A DNA stretch of 55,114 nucleotides from Nocardioides sp. (GCF_030150155.1 NZ_JASLGR010000032.1:1-55114); one strand, 5' to 3'; positions 40,769 through 49,987 are shown, counted from the stretch's first letter. The notes: generated by a model not told the origin, from the letters alone. Made by a program: numbers and translations.

Positions 40769-43146
40769 CGTTCTCTCCTTCGCTCTGAGGGGGACTCCGA
40801 GGGGGACTCTGAGGGGGACTCCGGCGACGACTCGTGGCTGCGTCGGGGAGCGGGGGCCGAGACGGACCAGGCCCGCACCCACGACGCGAGCTCGGTGGCC
40901 GGCATCGGCCGGGCCAGGTGGTAGCCCTGGAGGCAGTCGATGCCGAGGTCGATCAGGACGTTCATGGTGTGGGCGTCCTCGACGCCCTCGGCGACGGTGC
41001 GCATGTCGAGGGCGTGGGCGAGCTGGATCGTCGAGGCGACGATCTTGCGGCTGCGTTCCTCGGTGGCGATGTCGCGCACCAGCGACCTGTCGATCTTGAG
41101 CTCCTGGACCGGCAGGTTCCGCAGGTGGGTCAGGGAGGAGAAGCCGGTGCCGTAGTCGTCGATCGAGATCTGCAGGCCCCGGCGGCGGGCGTCGAGCAGG
41201 ATGTCGCGGGCGCGCTGCGGGTCGGCCAGGAACGAGTCCTCGGTGACCTCCAGGATGAGCCGGTCCGCGTCGACCTGCCACTCCTCCAGGGTCGCGTAGA
41301 GGCGGGGCAGGAACGCATGGCTGAGCAGCTCCGGCGGGGCGCAGTTGAGGGCGAGCCGCAGGTCGAGACCCTGCTCGGTGAGCCAGGTCAGGTCGCTGAT
41401 CGCGTGCACCGCGATGACGTCGGAGAGCCGCCCCATCAGCCCCACCCGGCGGGCGGTGGGCAGGAACGCGATCGGGCTGAGCAGGCCGTGACTGGGGTGA
41501 CGCCAGCGCACCAGCGCCTCGAACGCGTACGGCGTCATGGTGTGGACGTCGACCTGGGGCTGGTACCAGACCTCGATCTGGCCCTCGGTCAGCCCCTTGC
41601 GCAGGTCCTCGGCGAGCTCGAGCCGAGAGCGGGAGAACTCGTCCAGGTGGGCGTCGTACAGCGCCGCACCCGAGCGGGAGCTCTTCGCCTGGTACATCGC
41701 CACGTCGGCTCGACGCAGCACCTCGCCGCTGTCCAGCTCGGCGTCGTCGGCCTCGACGGCGGTGATCCCGATCGAGCCCGACACCGAGATCTCGATGCCG
41801 TCGACCACGATCGGGTCGGCGATCACCTTGAGCAGCTGGTGGGCGGTCTCGACCAGCTCGATCTTGTCCCGGCTCTCCACCAGGATCGCGAACTCGTCGC
41901 CGCCGAGCCGGGCGACCATCACGTCGTTCTCCAGGGTGAACTGCATCCGCTCGGAGACCAGGGTCAGCACGATGTCGCCGGCGTGGTGGCCCAGGGCGTC
42001 GTTGATCTCCTTGAAGCCGTCCAGGTCGAGCAGCATCAGGGCCAGCGGGCGGCCACCGTGCAGCGACTCCTGGAGTCGGGCCCGCACCGCGCGCCGGTTC
42101 GGCAGCTTGGTCAGGTCGTCGGTCTGGGACAGCGCCAGCGCCTCGGTGGCATGGTTCGCGTCGCGCAGCGCCAGCACCATCCGGTAGCCGACCGCGAGCA
42201 TGGTCAGCACCGCCGGCGGCACCGTGTAGTAGGTCAGGGTCTCGTCGGTCGGCAGGGTGAGCACCGCCAGGGCGACCAGCCCGGCCCCGACCAGCGGCTG
42301 GCTGCCGGCACTGCGTGGCATCGTGCGCACCCGTGGATGGGTGGGCTGGCAGGCGGCGCTGACCAGCAGGGCCCAGGCACCGCCCCACAGCGCGATGCTG
42401 ACAGTGCCGAAGTGGTACGTCGGCGCCGTCACGGTCAACGCGAACGTGGAGTCGGCGCACGCCAGCACGGCGAACCCGATCCCGAGCATCACGGTGGTGC
42501 GCAGGTCGGTGCGGATCCGCAGCAGCGCCTGGCCCAGCACGACCAGGGCCAGCAGGAGGTCGACCAGCGGGTACATCACCGCCAGCAGCAGCGGCAGCCC
42601 CTCCTCCCCGGAGGCGAGCCGGACCGGGAGCACCAGCAGCAGCGCCGCCAGGCAGAACGAGGCGCCGCAGATCACCGCAGCGTCGAGCCAGGAGCGCGAG
42701 GGCCGCAGCCGCTTCCAGCCGGCGTCGAAGATCAGGAACCCGACCAGGCCCAGATAGGAGCTGAGGAAGAACCACTCACCCGGCGCGGGGAAGTCACGCT
42801 GCTCGTCCAGGCTGGCGGCGTTGACCACCATCGACCCCATCGACCACAGCCCGACCGCACCGGCCAGCAGCAGCAGCGGCACCCGCCGGGAGCGGAACAG
42901 CCGCGCCGCCAGCAGCAGTCGACAGATCAGCAGCGGGAAGAAGGCAGCGAGCGTCACCAGCAGGATCGTCTGCCCGGTGCGGTACGACGCCCGCTCGGCG
43001 ATCTGGTTGGTGACCAGGCCCCCGACCAGGACGATCCAGCTCAGCTTCGCCAGCAGTCGGTGGACGGTGGCGGTCCGGCCCCGCAACCCGGGCGGCGTGG
43101 GCGTCGTCGGCTGGCTCATCGGGCTCACAGGACTCGCGGGGCTCAT
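40765..43146 (-). CDS. Membrane GGDEF-EAL cyclic-di-GMP enzyme
   Basis: The 793-residue protein has about eight transmembrane helices (roughly 25-330). A GGDEF domain follows (DDLTKLPNRRAVRARL then RLGGDEFAILVES), intact at the catalytic site. The EAL domain (about 500-750) has FEALVRWRHP, LNCAPPELL, LEVTEDSF, DDYGTGFSSL, LKIDRSLV, AEGVED and QGYHLARPM, so all key metal and base residues are present. The protein could both make and break c-di-GMP. The membrane part is not a recognised MASE by eye. The C-terminus has three SESP repeats. ATG 43146 overlaps the decarboxylase stop (ATGA), and the gene end overlaps the acyltransferase start. Confidence 0.93.
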   Translation of the reverse strand: MSPASPVSPMSQPTTPTPPGLRGRTATVHRLLAKLSWIVLVGGLVTNQIAERASYRTGQTILLVTLAAFFPLLICRLLLAARLFRSRRVPLLLLAGAVGLWSMGSMVVNAASLDEQRDFPAPGEWFFLSSYLGLVGFLIFDAGWKRLRPSRSWLDAAVICGASFCLAALLLVLPVRLASGEEGLPLLLAVMYPLVDLLLALVVLGQALLRIRTDLRTTVMLGIGFAVLACADSTFALTVTAPTYHFGTVSIALWGGAWALLVSAACQPTHPRVRTMPRSAGSQPLVGAGLVALAVLTLPTDETLTYYTVPPAVLTMLAVGYRMVLALRDANHATEALALSQTDDLTKLPNRRAVRARLQESLHGGRPLALMLLDLDGFKEINDALGHHAGDIVLTLVSERMQFTLENDVMVARLGGDEFAILVESRDKIELVETAHQLLKVIADPIVVDGIEISVSGSIGITAVEADDAELDSGEVLRRADVAMYQAKSSRSGAALYDAHLDEFSRSRLELAEDLRKGLTEGQIEVWYQPQVDVHTMTPYAFEALVRWRHPSHGLLSPIAFLPTARRVGLMGRLSDVIAVHAISDLTWLTEQGLDLRLALNCAPPELLSHAFLPRLYATLEEWQVDADRLILEVTEDSFLADPQRARDILLDARRRGLQISIDDYGTGFSSLTHLRNLPVQELKIDRSLVRDIATEERSRKIVASTIQLAHALDMRTVAEGVEDAHTMNVLIDLGIDCLQGYHLARPMPATELASWVRAWSVSAPAPRRSHESSPESPSESPSESPSERRRER
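40786..40821. repeat. Three tandem 12-bp units in the GGDEF-EAL C-terminal tail
   Basis: Three nearly identical 12-bp units (TGAGGGGGACTC on the plus strand, first base T or C) encode ESPS-type repeats just before the stop. They lie immediately upstream of the acyltransferase ribosome site. Slippage by whole units would keep frame and only change tail length. Confidence 0.85.
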
Positions 43147-44528
43147 CGGGCCGGCTCCGTCAGGCTCGCCAGCACCAGGTCGACGTCGGCCTCGGTGGTG
43201 GTGGGATTGACGAAGCACAGCCGAAGAACTGTCTCACCCGCATGCCGGGTCGGCGTCACCAGCCCCAGGCCGCTGAGCCGGGCCGCCTCCGACCAGCGGG
43301 CGTAGTCCTCGGCGCTCCAGCCCAGCCGCCGGAAGAGCACCACCGAGAGCTGCGGGTCGGTGACGATCTCCAGCACCGGGTGGGCCTCGATCTGCTTGGC
43401 CGCGTAGCCGGCACAGGCCAGGCAGCGCTCCACGGCGTCGACGTAGGCGTCGGTGCCGTAGGCCAGCAGCGAGACCCACAGCGGCAGCCCGCGGGCCCGC
43501 CGGGTGAGATGGATCGTGTAGTCCGACGGGTTGCTGGCCTCGTCGTCGTTGACCGCATCGAGGTAGTGCGCGTGCTGGCGGTGCGCGGCCCGCGCCCGAG
43601 CCGGCTCGCGGTAGAGCACCGCGGCGCAGTCGATCGGGGTGAAGAGCCACTTGTGCGGGTCGATCGTGACCGAGCTGGAGCGTTCGATGCCGGCGAAGAG
43701 GGGCCGGTGCGAGGCCGCGAGCAGTGCGGCGCCGCCGTACGCCGCGTCGACGTGGAGCCACAGGCCACGCTCGGCACAGAGGTCGGCGATCGCGTCGAGC
43801 TCGTCGACCGCACCGGTGTTGGTGGCGCCGGCACTGGTCACCACCGCGACCACGTTGGCCGGATCGAGCTGGTCCAGCACGGGGCGCAGGTCGGAGGCCT
43901 CCAGTGCGGTGTCGACGGTCCCGGCCAGCACGACCTGGCAGCCCATGATCTCCGCGGCGGCCCGCACCGAGGCGTGCGCGGAGGCGGCCGCGACCACGAT
44001 CTCGGGGGCACGGCCGGCCGCGTTGGTGCGCCCGTGCCGGGCGGCGACCAGGGCGCTCAGGTTGGCCGTCGAGCCGCCACTGGTGAACGCGCCGTGGGCC
44101 TGTGCGGGGTAGCCGACCACGTCGCGGAGCCAGCCGATCGCCTCGTCCTCGGCGCCGACCACGGCACCGGCCTCCAGCTCGCTGCCGCCGTAGACGGCCG
44201 CGGCCGACAGCGCGGCGTCGGCGAGCACCGAGACCGGGGTCGGGGCACCGCCGACGAACGCGAGGTAGCGCGGATGGTCGGTCGGGAAGGCGGTGGGCAG
44301 GACGGTGTCACGCAGCGTCCGCCAGGCGTCGTGGGCTCCGATACCGCTCGATGTCAGGTGGGGGAGGACATCGCTGCGGCCGGAGCGGGGTCTGGGCACC
44401 GGGGGCGGTCCGGTGAGACGCGCCGCGATCCAGTCCGCGACCTCGGTCATCGCGTCGTGATCTTGGGCGACAAACTCGTGCACGTCGGCCTCGTGAGAAT
44501 CGGGGGAAGTGGGATCGACCGTTGCCAT
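43143..44528 (-). CDS. PLP-dependent group II amino-acid decarboxylase
   Basis: The 461-residue protein has TSGGSTANLSALVAARHGR, an aromatic-stacking His in SAHASVRAA, the PLP-binding Asp in HVDAAYGG and the Schiff-base Lys in TIDPHKWLF, all standard for aromatic-amino-acid, glutamate or diaminobutyrate decarboxylases. Its length fits a single-subunit enzyme. ATG 44528 is selected by family length; the open frame extends to 44936 through the divergent promoter region. No good ribosome site is seen. It is the first gene of the minus-strand operon and overlaps the GGDEF-EAL gene by four bases. The amino-acid substrate is unknown. Confidence 0.9.
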   Translation of the reverse strand: MATVDPTSPDSHEADVHEFVAQDHDAMTEVADWIAARLTGPPPVPRPRSGRSDVLPHLTSSGIGAHDAWRTLRDTVLPTAFPTDHPRYLAFVGGAPTPVSVLADAALSAAAVYGGSELEAGAVVGAEDEAIGWLRDVVGYPAQAHGAFTSGGSTANLSALVAARHGRTNAAGRAPEIVVAAASAHASVRAAAEIMGCQVVLAGTVDTALEASDLRPVLDQLDPANVVAVVTSAGATNTGAVDELDAIADLCAERGLWLHVDAAYGGAALLAASHRPLFAGIERSSSVTIDPHKWLFTPIDCAAVLYREPARARAAHRQHAHYLDAVNDDEASNPSDYTIHLTRRARGLPLWVSLLAYGTDAYVDAVERCLACAGYAAKQIEAHPVLEIVTDPQLSVVLFRRLGWSAEDYARWSEAARLSGLGLVTPTRHAGETVLRLCFVNPTTTEADVDLVLASLTEPAR

Positions 44529-44548
44529 TGTGGCAGTTCTGACACCAA

Positions 44549-44594
44549 GTAAACGAAGTTCGTCCGAACTGGAGGTCGCGGCGGCATCGTTTAC
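44549..44594. promoter_or_regulatory. Nested inverted repeats in divergent promoter region
   Basis: GTAAACGA (44549-44556) is perfectly complementary to TCGTTTAC (44587-44594), and inside lies AGTTCG-TC-CGAACT (44557-44570). Both sit between the divergent decarboxylase and phosphatase starts, a natural place for regulator binding. The regulator is unknown. Confidence 0.45.
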
Positions 44595-44694
44595 GTGCTG
44601 TTCGCCTGCTGGGTGGCGGGGCGTTCTCATCGTCTTCTTAGGTTCGGGCAGAACGGCCCGGGAGCGGCCCGGGCTTCGGACGAGAGAAGTCACG

Positions 44695-46361
44695 ATGTCT
44701 CGCATCTCAGCTCGGGCGCGCCTCACGCGCGTGTGTGCCGGCGTCGCTGCCCTGGCGGTGGCAGGAACCGGCGCGGTGTACGCCGCCGGCGGACTCAGCC
44801 AGCCCGGCGGGGCCACCCGCCACCACGGCGACCAGACCGCTGCGGTCGCCTCCCAGATCAAGTACGGCAAGGCGAAGAACGTCCTGCTCTTCATCGGCGA
44901 CGGGATGGGTGACTCCGAGATCACCGTCGCGCGCAACTACCTGGTCGGGGCCTCGGGCACGCTGAACGGTCTGGACAGCCTCCCGCTGACCGGTCAGTAC
45001 ACGACGTACGCACTGCACAAGGGCGACGACCCACTGACCGACGCCGACGACACCGGCAAGCCGGACTACGTCACCGACTCCGCTGCCTCGGGCACCGGCT
45101 GGGGACCGGCACGAAGTCCTACAACGGGGCGATCAGCGTCGGCCTGGACGGCACCACCACCCACCAGACGATGCTGGAGTGGGCCAAGGCCCGCGGCCTC
45201 AAGACCGGCGACATCACCACCGCCGAGGTCCAGGACGCCACCCCGGCCGTCCAGCTCGCCCACGTCGCCGACCGTGGCTGCTACATGCCCGGCACCGACA
45301 AGACGAAGACCGTCACCGTCGACGGCAAGGCCCAGTTCAAGGGCATGGTGAACTGCCCGAAGCAGTCGCTCTCGATCGAGGAGCAGATCGTCAAGACCCG
45401 CGCCGACGTGGTGATGGGCGGCGGTCGCGGCTGGTTCAACGCCACCCAGGCCGACGGCAAGACGGTGTACGACGCGGCCAAGGCGGCGGGCTACCAGATC
45501 CCCGAGACCAAGGCCGACCTGGACAAGATCACCAGCGCCAACCAGACCAAGCCGGTCCTCGGCCTGTTCGCCTCGGGCAACTTCCAGACCCGGTTCAAGG
45601 CCACCCCGGCGACCGCTGACGGCTACAGCAAGAAGGCCGCCCGCTGCCAGACCAACGACGTCGCCCCCGACGGCTCGGCGACCACCTGGCCGGGCACCCA
45701 GCCGACCCTGGCCGAGATGACGAAGAAGTCCATCGACCTGTTGGACAACTCGAAGGGCTTCTTCCTCCAGGTCGAGGGCGCCTCGATCGACAAGCAGGAC
45801 CACGCCGCCAACCCGTGCGGCCAGATCGGTGAGACCAAGGACCTCGACGAGGCCGTCAAGGTCGGCATGGACTTCGCCAAGAAGCACGGCGACACCCTCG
45901 TGATCGTCACCGCCGACCACGCCCACACCAGCCAGATCATCAACGCCGAGGACATCAACCCGGCCTCGCCGAGCACCATCCCGCTGGCCGGCACCTACAA
46001 CCTGCTCACCGCCGACGACACCGTCGAGACGGTCGCCTACGGCACCGCCCAGCTCGGCGGCTCCCAGCAGCACACCGGCACCCAGCTCCGGGTGGCCGGC
46101 TACGGCCCCGGTGCCGCCAACGTGGTCGGCCTCTCCGACCAGACCGACCTCTTCGCGACCGTCGAGCGCACGCTCAGCGGTGTCGGCGTGGACAAGGCCC
46201 CGCCGGTGGCCGGCAAGCCGCAGGTCTGCACCCGGGCACCGCAGGTGCTGCGTGACCTGCAGGCGAAGCTGGCCAAGGCCAAGAAGAAGCACAACAAGTC
46301 CAAGATCGCCACGCTGAAGGGCCAGATCGCCGGGGTCAAGAGCCTCGCGAAGCTCTGCTGA
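44695..46361 (+). pseudogene. Alkaline phosphatase (PhoA type), frameshifted
   Basis: The frame opens at ATG 44695 with a signal peptide (about 10-33) and contains LLFIGDGMGDSEI (metal Asp) and DSAASGTGW with nucleophile Ser129, as in E. coli-type phosphatases. After the Trp codon at 45100-45102 the frame is lost; continuing from 45105 in the next frame gives TGTKSYNGAISVG and all downstream family motifs (ADHAHTS and others), ending at 46361. Adding one C after 45103 would restore TGG-GCG-ACC and a protein of about 555 residues. So this is a single-base deletion, or a sequencing error in a G-run. If real, the gene is inactive. The C-terminus is a Lys/Ala-rich helix (KAKKKHNKSK). Confidence 0.85.
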
Positions 46362-46380
46362 GCCGGTCTCGACACCGTCG

Positions 46381-46414
46381 CGTCCGCCCGGTCTCGGAGG
46401 AGGCCGGGCGGACG
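46381..46414 (+). terminator. Hairpin terminator after the phosphatase gene
   Basis: CGTCCGCCCGG (46381-46391) pairs with CCGGGCGGACG (46404-46414) across a 12-nt loop, 20 nt after the phosphatase stop. Confidence 0.7.
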
Positions 46415-46516
46415 TGCGTCTCGGGGTCGGGGCTCTGCCCAACGGGACCTACTTCGCAGTAATCGGCGCATTTCCCCTACTAATGACGCTGATTCTTGTC
46501 GTTTCCGCCAAGCGCA

Positions 46517-46546
46517 TTGACGTGCTTGCGCGGCGGCGCGTTGAAT
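46517..46546 (+). promoter_or_regulatory. Possible promoter of the malic enzyme gene
   Basis: TTGACG (46517-46522) and TTGAAT (46541-46546) are 18 nt apart, 30 nt before the ATG at 46576, in a relatively AT-rich stretch. It is a plausible housekeeping-type promoter. Confidence 0.35.
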
Positions 46547-46575
46547 CCGTTCCAATCGAACCCCAAGGACTCACC

Positions 46576-47772
46576 ATGACTTCTGTCGAGCCCACGCTCA
46601 CCCCCGGCGACAAGTACGCCGGCGACCCCGTCTTCGACCTGCATGTCGGCGGCAAGATGGCGATCACCGCGACCGCCTCCGTCGCTGACCGCGAGGCCCT
46701 CTCGATGGCGTACACCCCGGGTGTGGCCCGGGTCTGCACCGCGATCGCCGAGGAGCCCGAGCTCGTCGAGCGCTACACCTGGGTGTCGAACACCGTCGCC
46801 GTCGTCACCGACGGCACCGCCGTCCTCGGCCTGGGTGACATCGGCCCGTCGGCCGCGATGCCGGTGATGGAGGGCAAGGCGGTGCTGTTCAAGGAGTTCG
46901 GTGGCGTCGACGCCATCCCGATCTGCCTGGCCACGACCGACACCGAGGAGATCATCGAGACCGTCGTGCGGATGGCCCCGAGCTTCGGCGGCATCAACCT
47001 CGAGGACATCTCCGCGCCGCGCTGCTTCGAGATCGAGGACCGGCTCAAGGAGCTGCTCGACATCCCGGTCTTCCACGACGACCAGCACGGCACCGCCGTG
47101 GTCACCCTGGCCGCGCTGATGAACGCACTGAAGCTGACCGGGCGCACGCCGGGCACGACCCGCGTCGTGATCTCCGGCGCCGGTGCTGCCGGTGTCGCGG
47201 TGGCCAAGATCCTGGCCGAGTACGGCATCGGTGACATCTGCGTCCTGGACCGCTCCGGCATCGTCGCCTCCACCCGGGCCGACATCGCTGCGGGCGAGTC
47301 GCCCTCGAAGAAGGCGTTGGCCGAGATGACCGCCGACCGCAACGGTCGCTCCGGTGGCCTGGCCGAGGCCCTCGACGGCGCCGACGTCTACATCGGCGTC
47401 TCGGGCGGCACCGTCCCCGAGGAGCTGGTGGCCACGATGGCCGCCGACGCGATCATCTTCGCGATGGCCAACCCGAACCCGGAGATCCACCCCGACGTCG
47501 CGCACAAGTACGCCCGCGTCGTGGCCACCGGACGGTCGGACTTCCCGAACCAGATCAACAACGTGCTGGCCTTCCCGGGCATCTTCCGGGGCACCTTCGA
47601 CGCCCGCGCCAAGGCGATCACCGAGGTGATGAAGCTCGCCGCCGCGACCGCCCTGGCCTCGCTGGTGGGCGAGGAGCTGGCCGAGGACTACATCATCCCG
47701 GCACCGTTCGACCCGCGCGTGGGCCCGGCGGTCGCGACCGCCGTCGCCGCTGCCGCCAAGGCCGGGGCCTGA
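46576..47772 (+). CDS. NAD(P)-dependent malic enzyme
   Basis: The 398-residue protein has MAYTPGVARV (catalytic Tyr), GDIGPSAAMPVMEGKAVLFKEF, the metal region EDISAPRCFEIEDRL, DDQHGTAVVTLA, the NAD loop GAGAAGVA and ANPNPEI. This is the short bacterial form that oxidatively decarboxylates malate to pyruvate. ATG 46576 has AAGGA upstream; an in-frame extension to 46414 has a hydrophobic look but lies over the promoter and is unlikely. It feeds C4 acids from aromatic breakdown toward pyruvate, which is a general link rather than an operon link. Confidence 0.95.
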   Translation: MTSVEPTLTPGDKYAGDPVFDLHVGGKMAITATASVADREALSMAYTPGVARVCTAIAEEPELVERYTWVSNTVAVVTDGTAVLGLGDIGPSAAMPVMEGKAVLFKEFGGVDAIPICLATTDTEEIIETVVRMAPSFGGINLEDISAPRCFEIEDRLKELLDIPVFHDDQHGTAVVTLAALMNALKLTGRTPGTTRVVISGAGAAGVAVAKILAEYGIGDICVLDRSGIVASTRADIAAGESPSKKALAEMTADRNGRSGGLAEALDGADVYIGVSGGTVPEELVATMAADAIIFAMANPNPEIHPDVAHKYARVVATGRSDFPNQINNVLAFPGIFRGTFDARAKAITEVMKLAAATALASLVGEELAEDYIIPAPFDPRVGPAVATAVAAAAKAGA

Positions 47773-47794
47773 GCCCTGGCTTTGGGCTGAGGGA

Positions 47795-48319
47795 TCAAAA
47801 GAGTACGTCGGCGCGATCGGCCTCGAGGTCGAGCAGCACCTGCTTGCGGGCCATCCCGCCGGCGTACCCGGTCAGCGAGCCGTTCGACCCGATCACCCGG
47901 TGGCACGGGATCACCACCGGGATCGGGTTGCGGCCGTTGGCCAGACCGACGGCACGGGACGCGGCGTTGGTCCGCCCCAGCCGCCGCGCGACCTCGCCGT
48001 AGCTGGCGGTCTGGCCCCAGCCGATCCGCAGCAGCTCGGCCCAGACCTCCTGCTGGAAGGCGGTGCCGTGCGGGGCGAGCGGGAGGTCGAAATCCCGGCG
48101 TTCGCCGGCGAAGTACTCGCCCAGCTGGCGGGCAGCCGCGACCAGGACCGCGGCGGTGTCGTCGTGCTCGCCGAGGTCGATGTGTGCGGCATCGTCGGTG
48201 TGCGCCGGCTTGCGGAAGGGCGAGAACTCGATCGCCGTCAGGGCGCCGTCGGGATGCTCGGCGGTACGTGCCGCGACCAGGCGCAGCTCGCCGATCGGGG
48301 AGTCGATCACGGTCCACAT
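47795..48319 (-). CDS. ogt: Methylated-DNA-protein cysteine methyltransferase
   Basis: The 174-residue protein has the active-site motif PVVIPCHRVIGSNG (acceptor Cys), upstream GQTASYGEVARRLGRTNAASRAVG with the DNA-recognition helix and Arg finger, and a small N-terminal domain. It removes methyl groups from O6-methylguanine in a suicide reaction. ATG 48319 overlaps the end of the Ada/AlkA gene by 13 bases, so both repair genes form one operon. Confidence 0.95.
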   Translation of the reverse strand: MWTVIDSPIGELRLVAARTAEHPDGALTAIEFSPFRKPAHTDDAAHIDLGEHDDTAAVLVAAARQLGEYFAGERRDFDLPLAPHGTAFQQEVWAELLRIGWGQTASYGEVARRLGRTNAASRAVGLANGRNPIPVVIPCHRVIGSNGSLTGYAGGMARKQVLLDLEADRADVLF

Positions 48320-49833
48320 GTCAGTGACCTCCACAGGTGGATGAGGGCGTAGGAACGCCAGGGCTTCCAGGTCTCGGGCTCGGGTGGTGCGGCGTCGGAG
48401 CCTATGTCGGCGTCGGGGGCGCTGAGCCGCTGCAGCGCGTGCCGCACCCCGACATCGGTCGGCAGGAACACGTCCGGGTCGCCGAGCGCCCGCATCGCGA
48501 CGTAGTCGGCCGTCCACGGCCCGATCCCGGGCACGGCCAGCAGTGCCGACCGTACGTCGTCACGGGCCGCCCCACGCGACAGGTCGATCCGACCGTCGGC
48601 CAGGCGGGCCGCCAGCTCGCCGAGTGCTCGGGCCCGTGCCCGCGGCATCGCGAACTCCTCGGGTGCCAGCCCCGCGATCGTGGCGGCGTCGGGGAAGAGG
48701 TGGGTCAGGCCGGGGACGCCGGTCTCGATCGGGGTGCCGTGAGCGGCGACCAGCCGGCCGGCCAGGGTGCGGGCCGCGACCACGGTGACCTGCTGGCCCA
48801 GCACGCCTCGGATCGCGAGCTCGTCGCCGTCCACGTGGCCCGGCACCCGCAGCCCCGGTGCCTGGGCCAGGAGCGGGGCGAGCAGTGGATCGGAGCCCAG
48901 GGCCGACGCCACGGCGACCGGGTCGCAGTCGGCGTCCAGGAGACGACGTACGCGCTCGACGGCGGCTGCGGTGTCGCGCAGGTCGTCGAGGCGGAACCGG
49001 GCGGCGACGTAGCCGGTCCCGGCACCGGTCGGATCGCCCCGGTCGCCCCGGTCGGCCCGGTCGGCGAGATCCTTCAGGTCCAGCTCGACGGTGCCCCAGG
49101 AGTGCGGTAGCCGCAGGGTGCGGGCGTAGCCGGTCGCGGTGGCGACCTCGATCCCGGGCACGGCGCGCAGCCCCAGGAACGCGAGCAGGTCGGCGCCCGC
49201 GAACGGGGTTCGTACCGCCAGCCGCAGTGCCAGGGTGCCGGCCCGGGCGCCGTGGGGCGAGCGACGGCGGCCGCGCAGCTCGGTGGGGCTGGCGGCGTAC
49301 ACCTCCCGTACGGTGTCGTTGAACTGCCGGACGCTGGAGAAGCCGCTGGCGAAGGCGATCTCGGTGAAGGTCAGGTCGCTGGCCTCGATCAGGGTGCGGG
49401 CGGTCTGCGCTCGCCGTGCCCGGGCCAGGGCGAGCGGTCCGGCACCGAGCTCGGCGAGCAGGAGACGGTGCAGCTGCCGCTCGGAGTAGCCCAGCCGGGT
49501 GGCCAGCCCGACCACCCCGGACCGATCGACGACGCCGTCGGCGATCAGCCGCATCGCGCGGCCGGCCAGATCGGCCCGCAGGTCCCAGTCGGGGCTGCCC
49601 GGGGTGGCGTCGGGCAGGCACCGCTTGCAGGCGCGGTAGCCCGCCGCCTGCGCGCTGGCCGCACTCGGGTGGAACGTCACGTTCCGCGCTGCCGGGGTGC
49701 GGGCCGGACACGACGGCCGACAGTAGATCCCGGTGGTCGCCACGGCCGTCCAGAAGACCCCGTCGAAGCGCCGGTCGCGGCTGCTCACGGCCCGGTAGCA
49801 GGCGTCGGGGTCGAGGGGGACGGTGGAGCTCAT
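48307..49833 (-). CDS. Ada-AlkA fusion: alkylation-response regulator and DNA glycosylase
   Basis: The 508-residue protein has three parts. An N-terminal Ada zinc domain (about 1-85) has TGIYCRPSCPA and YRACKRCLPD, four Cys of which one accepts methyl from phosphotriesters. An AraC-type helix-turn-helix (about 95-195) has VVGLATRLGYSERQLHRLL and FTEIAFASGFSSVRQFND. A C-terminal AlkA glycosylase (about 205-500) has the helix-hairpin-helix VPGIGPWTADYVAMRAL and the catalytic Asp in LPTDVG. Such fusions are common in actinobacteria, with ogt next door. ATG 49833 has a GGTGGAGCTC leader; the longer frame to 49950 is non-coding. It likely activates its own operon after alkylation damage. Confidence 0.93.
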   Translation of the reverse strand: MSSTVPLDPDACYRAVSSRDRRFDGVFWTAVATTGIYCRPSCPARTPAARNVTFHPSAASAQAAGYRACKRCLPDATPGSPDWDLRADLAGRAMRLIADGVVDRSGVVGLATRLGYSERQLHRLLLAELGAGPLALARARRAQTARTLIEASDLTFTEIAFASGFSSVRQFNDTVREVYAASPTELRGRRRSPHGARAGTLALRLAVRTPFAGADLLAFLGLRAVPGIEVATATGYARTLRLPHSWGTVELDLKDLADRADRGDRGDPTGAGTGYVAARFRLDDLRDTAAAVERVRRLLDADCDPVAVASALGSDPLLAPLLAQAPGLRVPGHVDGDELAIRGVLGQQVTVVAARTLAGRLVAAHGTPIETGVPGLTHLFPDAATIAGLAPEEFAMPRARARALGELAARLADGRIDLSRGAARDDVRSALLAVPGIGPWTADYVAMRALGDPDVFLPTDVGVRHALQRLSAPDADIGSDAAPPEPETWKPWRSYALIHLWRSLTCGP

Positions 49834-49948
49834 GGCTCCATCCTGACGCGTGGGGTGGCGCCAGGCACGCGGGAATCGGACACGACGGTGGCCGGGGTGG
49901 CGCGAGTCCTCGGGAGGCAGGCGGCGGCGACGGGACAGGTGAAATGAC

Positions 49949-49981
49949 AACTGGCCCGGATCCAGGGGATCCGGGCCAGTT
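49949..49981. terminator. Hairpin terminator after tRNA-Glu
   Basis: AACTGGCCCGGATCC (49949-49963) and its complement at 49967-49981 form a perfect 15-bp stem with an AGG loop. It lies just downstream of the minus-strand tRNA gene, and a T-rich stretch follows in that direction. Confidence 0.85.
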
Positions 49982-49987
49982 GGCTTG

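Noticed and set aside
40786..40821. Tandem repeats as a CRISPR array
   Set aside because: Units are 12 bp with no spacers and lie inside a coding frame; no cas genes are present.
40834..43305. 823-codon plus-strand frame opposite GGDEF-EAL
   Set aside because: Composition is Gln/Arg/Gly/His-rich without motifs; the minus strand has full GGDEF and EAL signatures.
45095..45110. Programmed ribosomal frameshift in the phosphatase gene
   Set aside because: No slippery heptamer or downstream pseudoknot is obvious, and phosphatases of this family are not known to need one; a plain deletion or read error is simpler.
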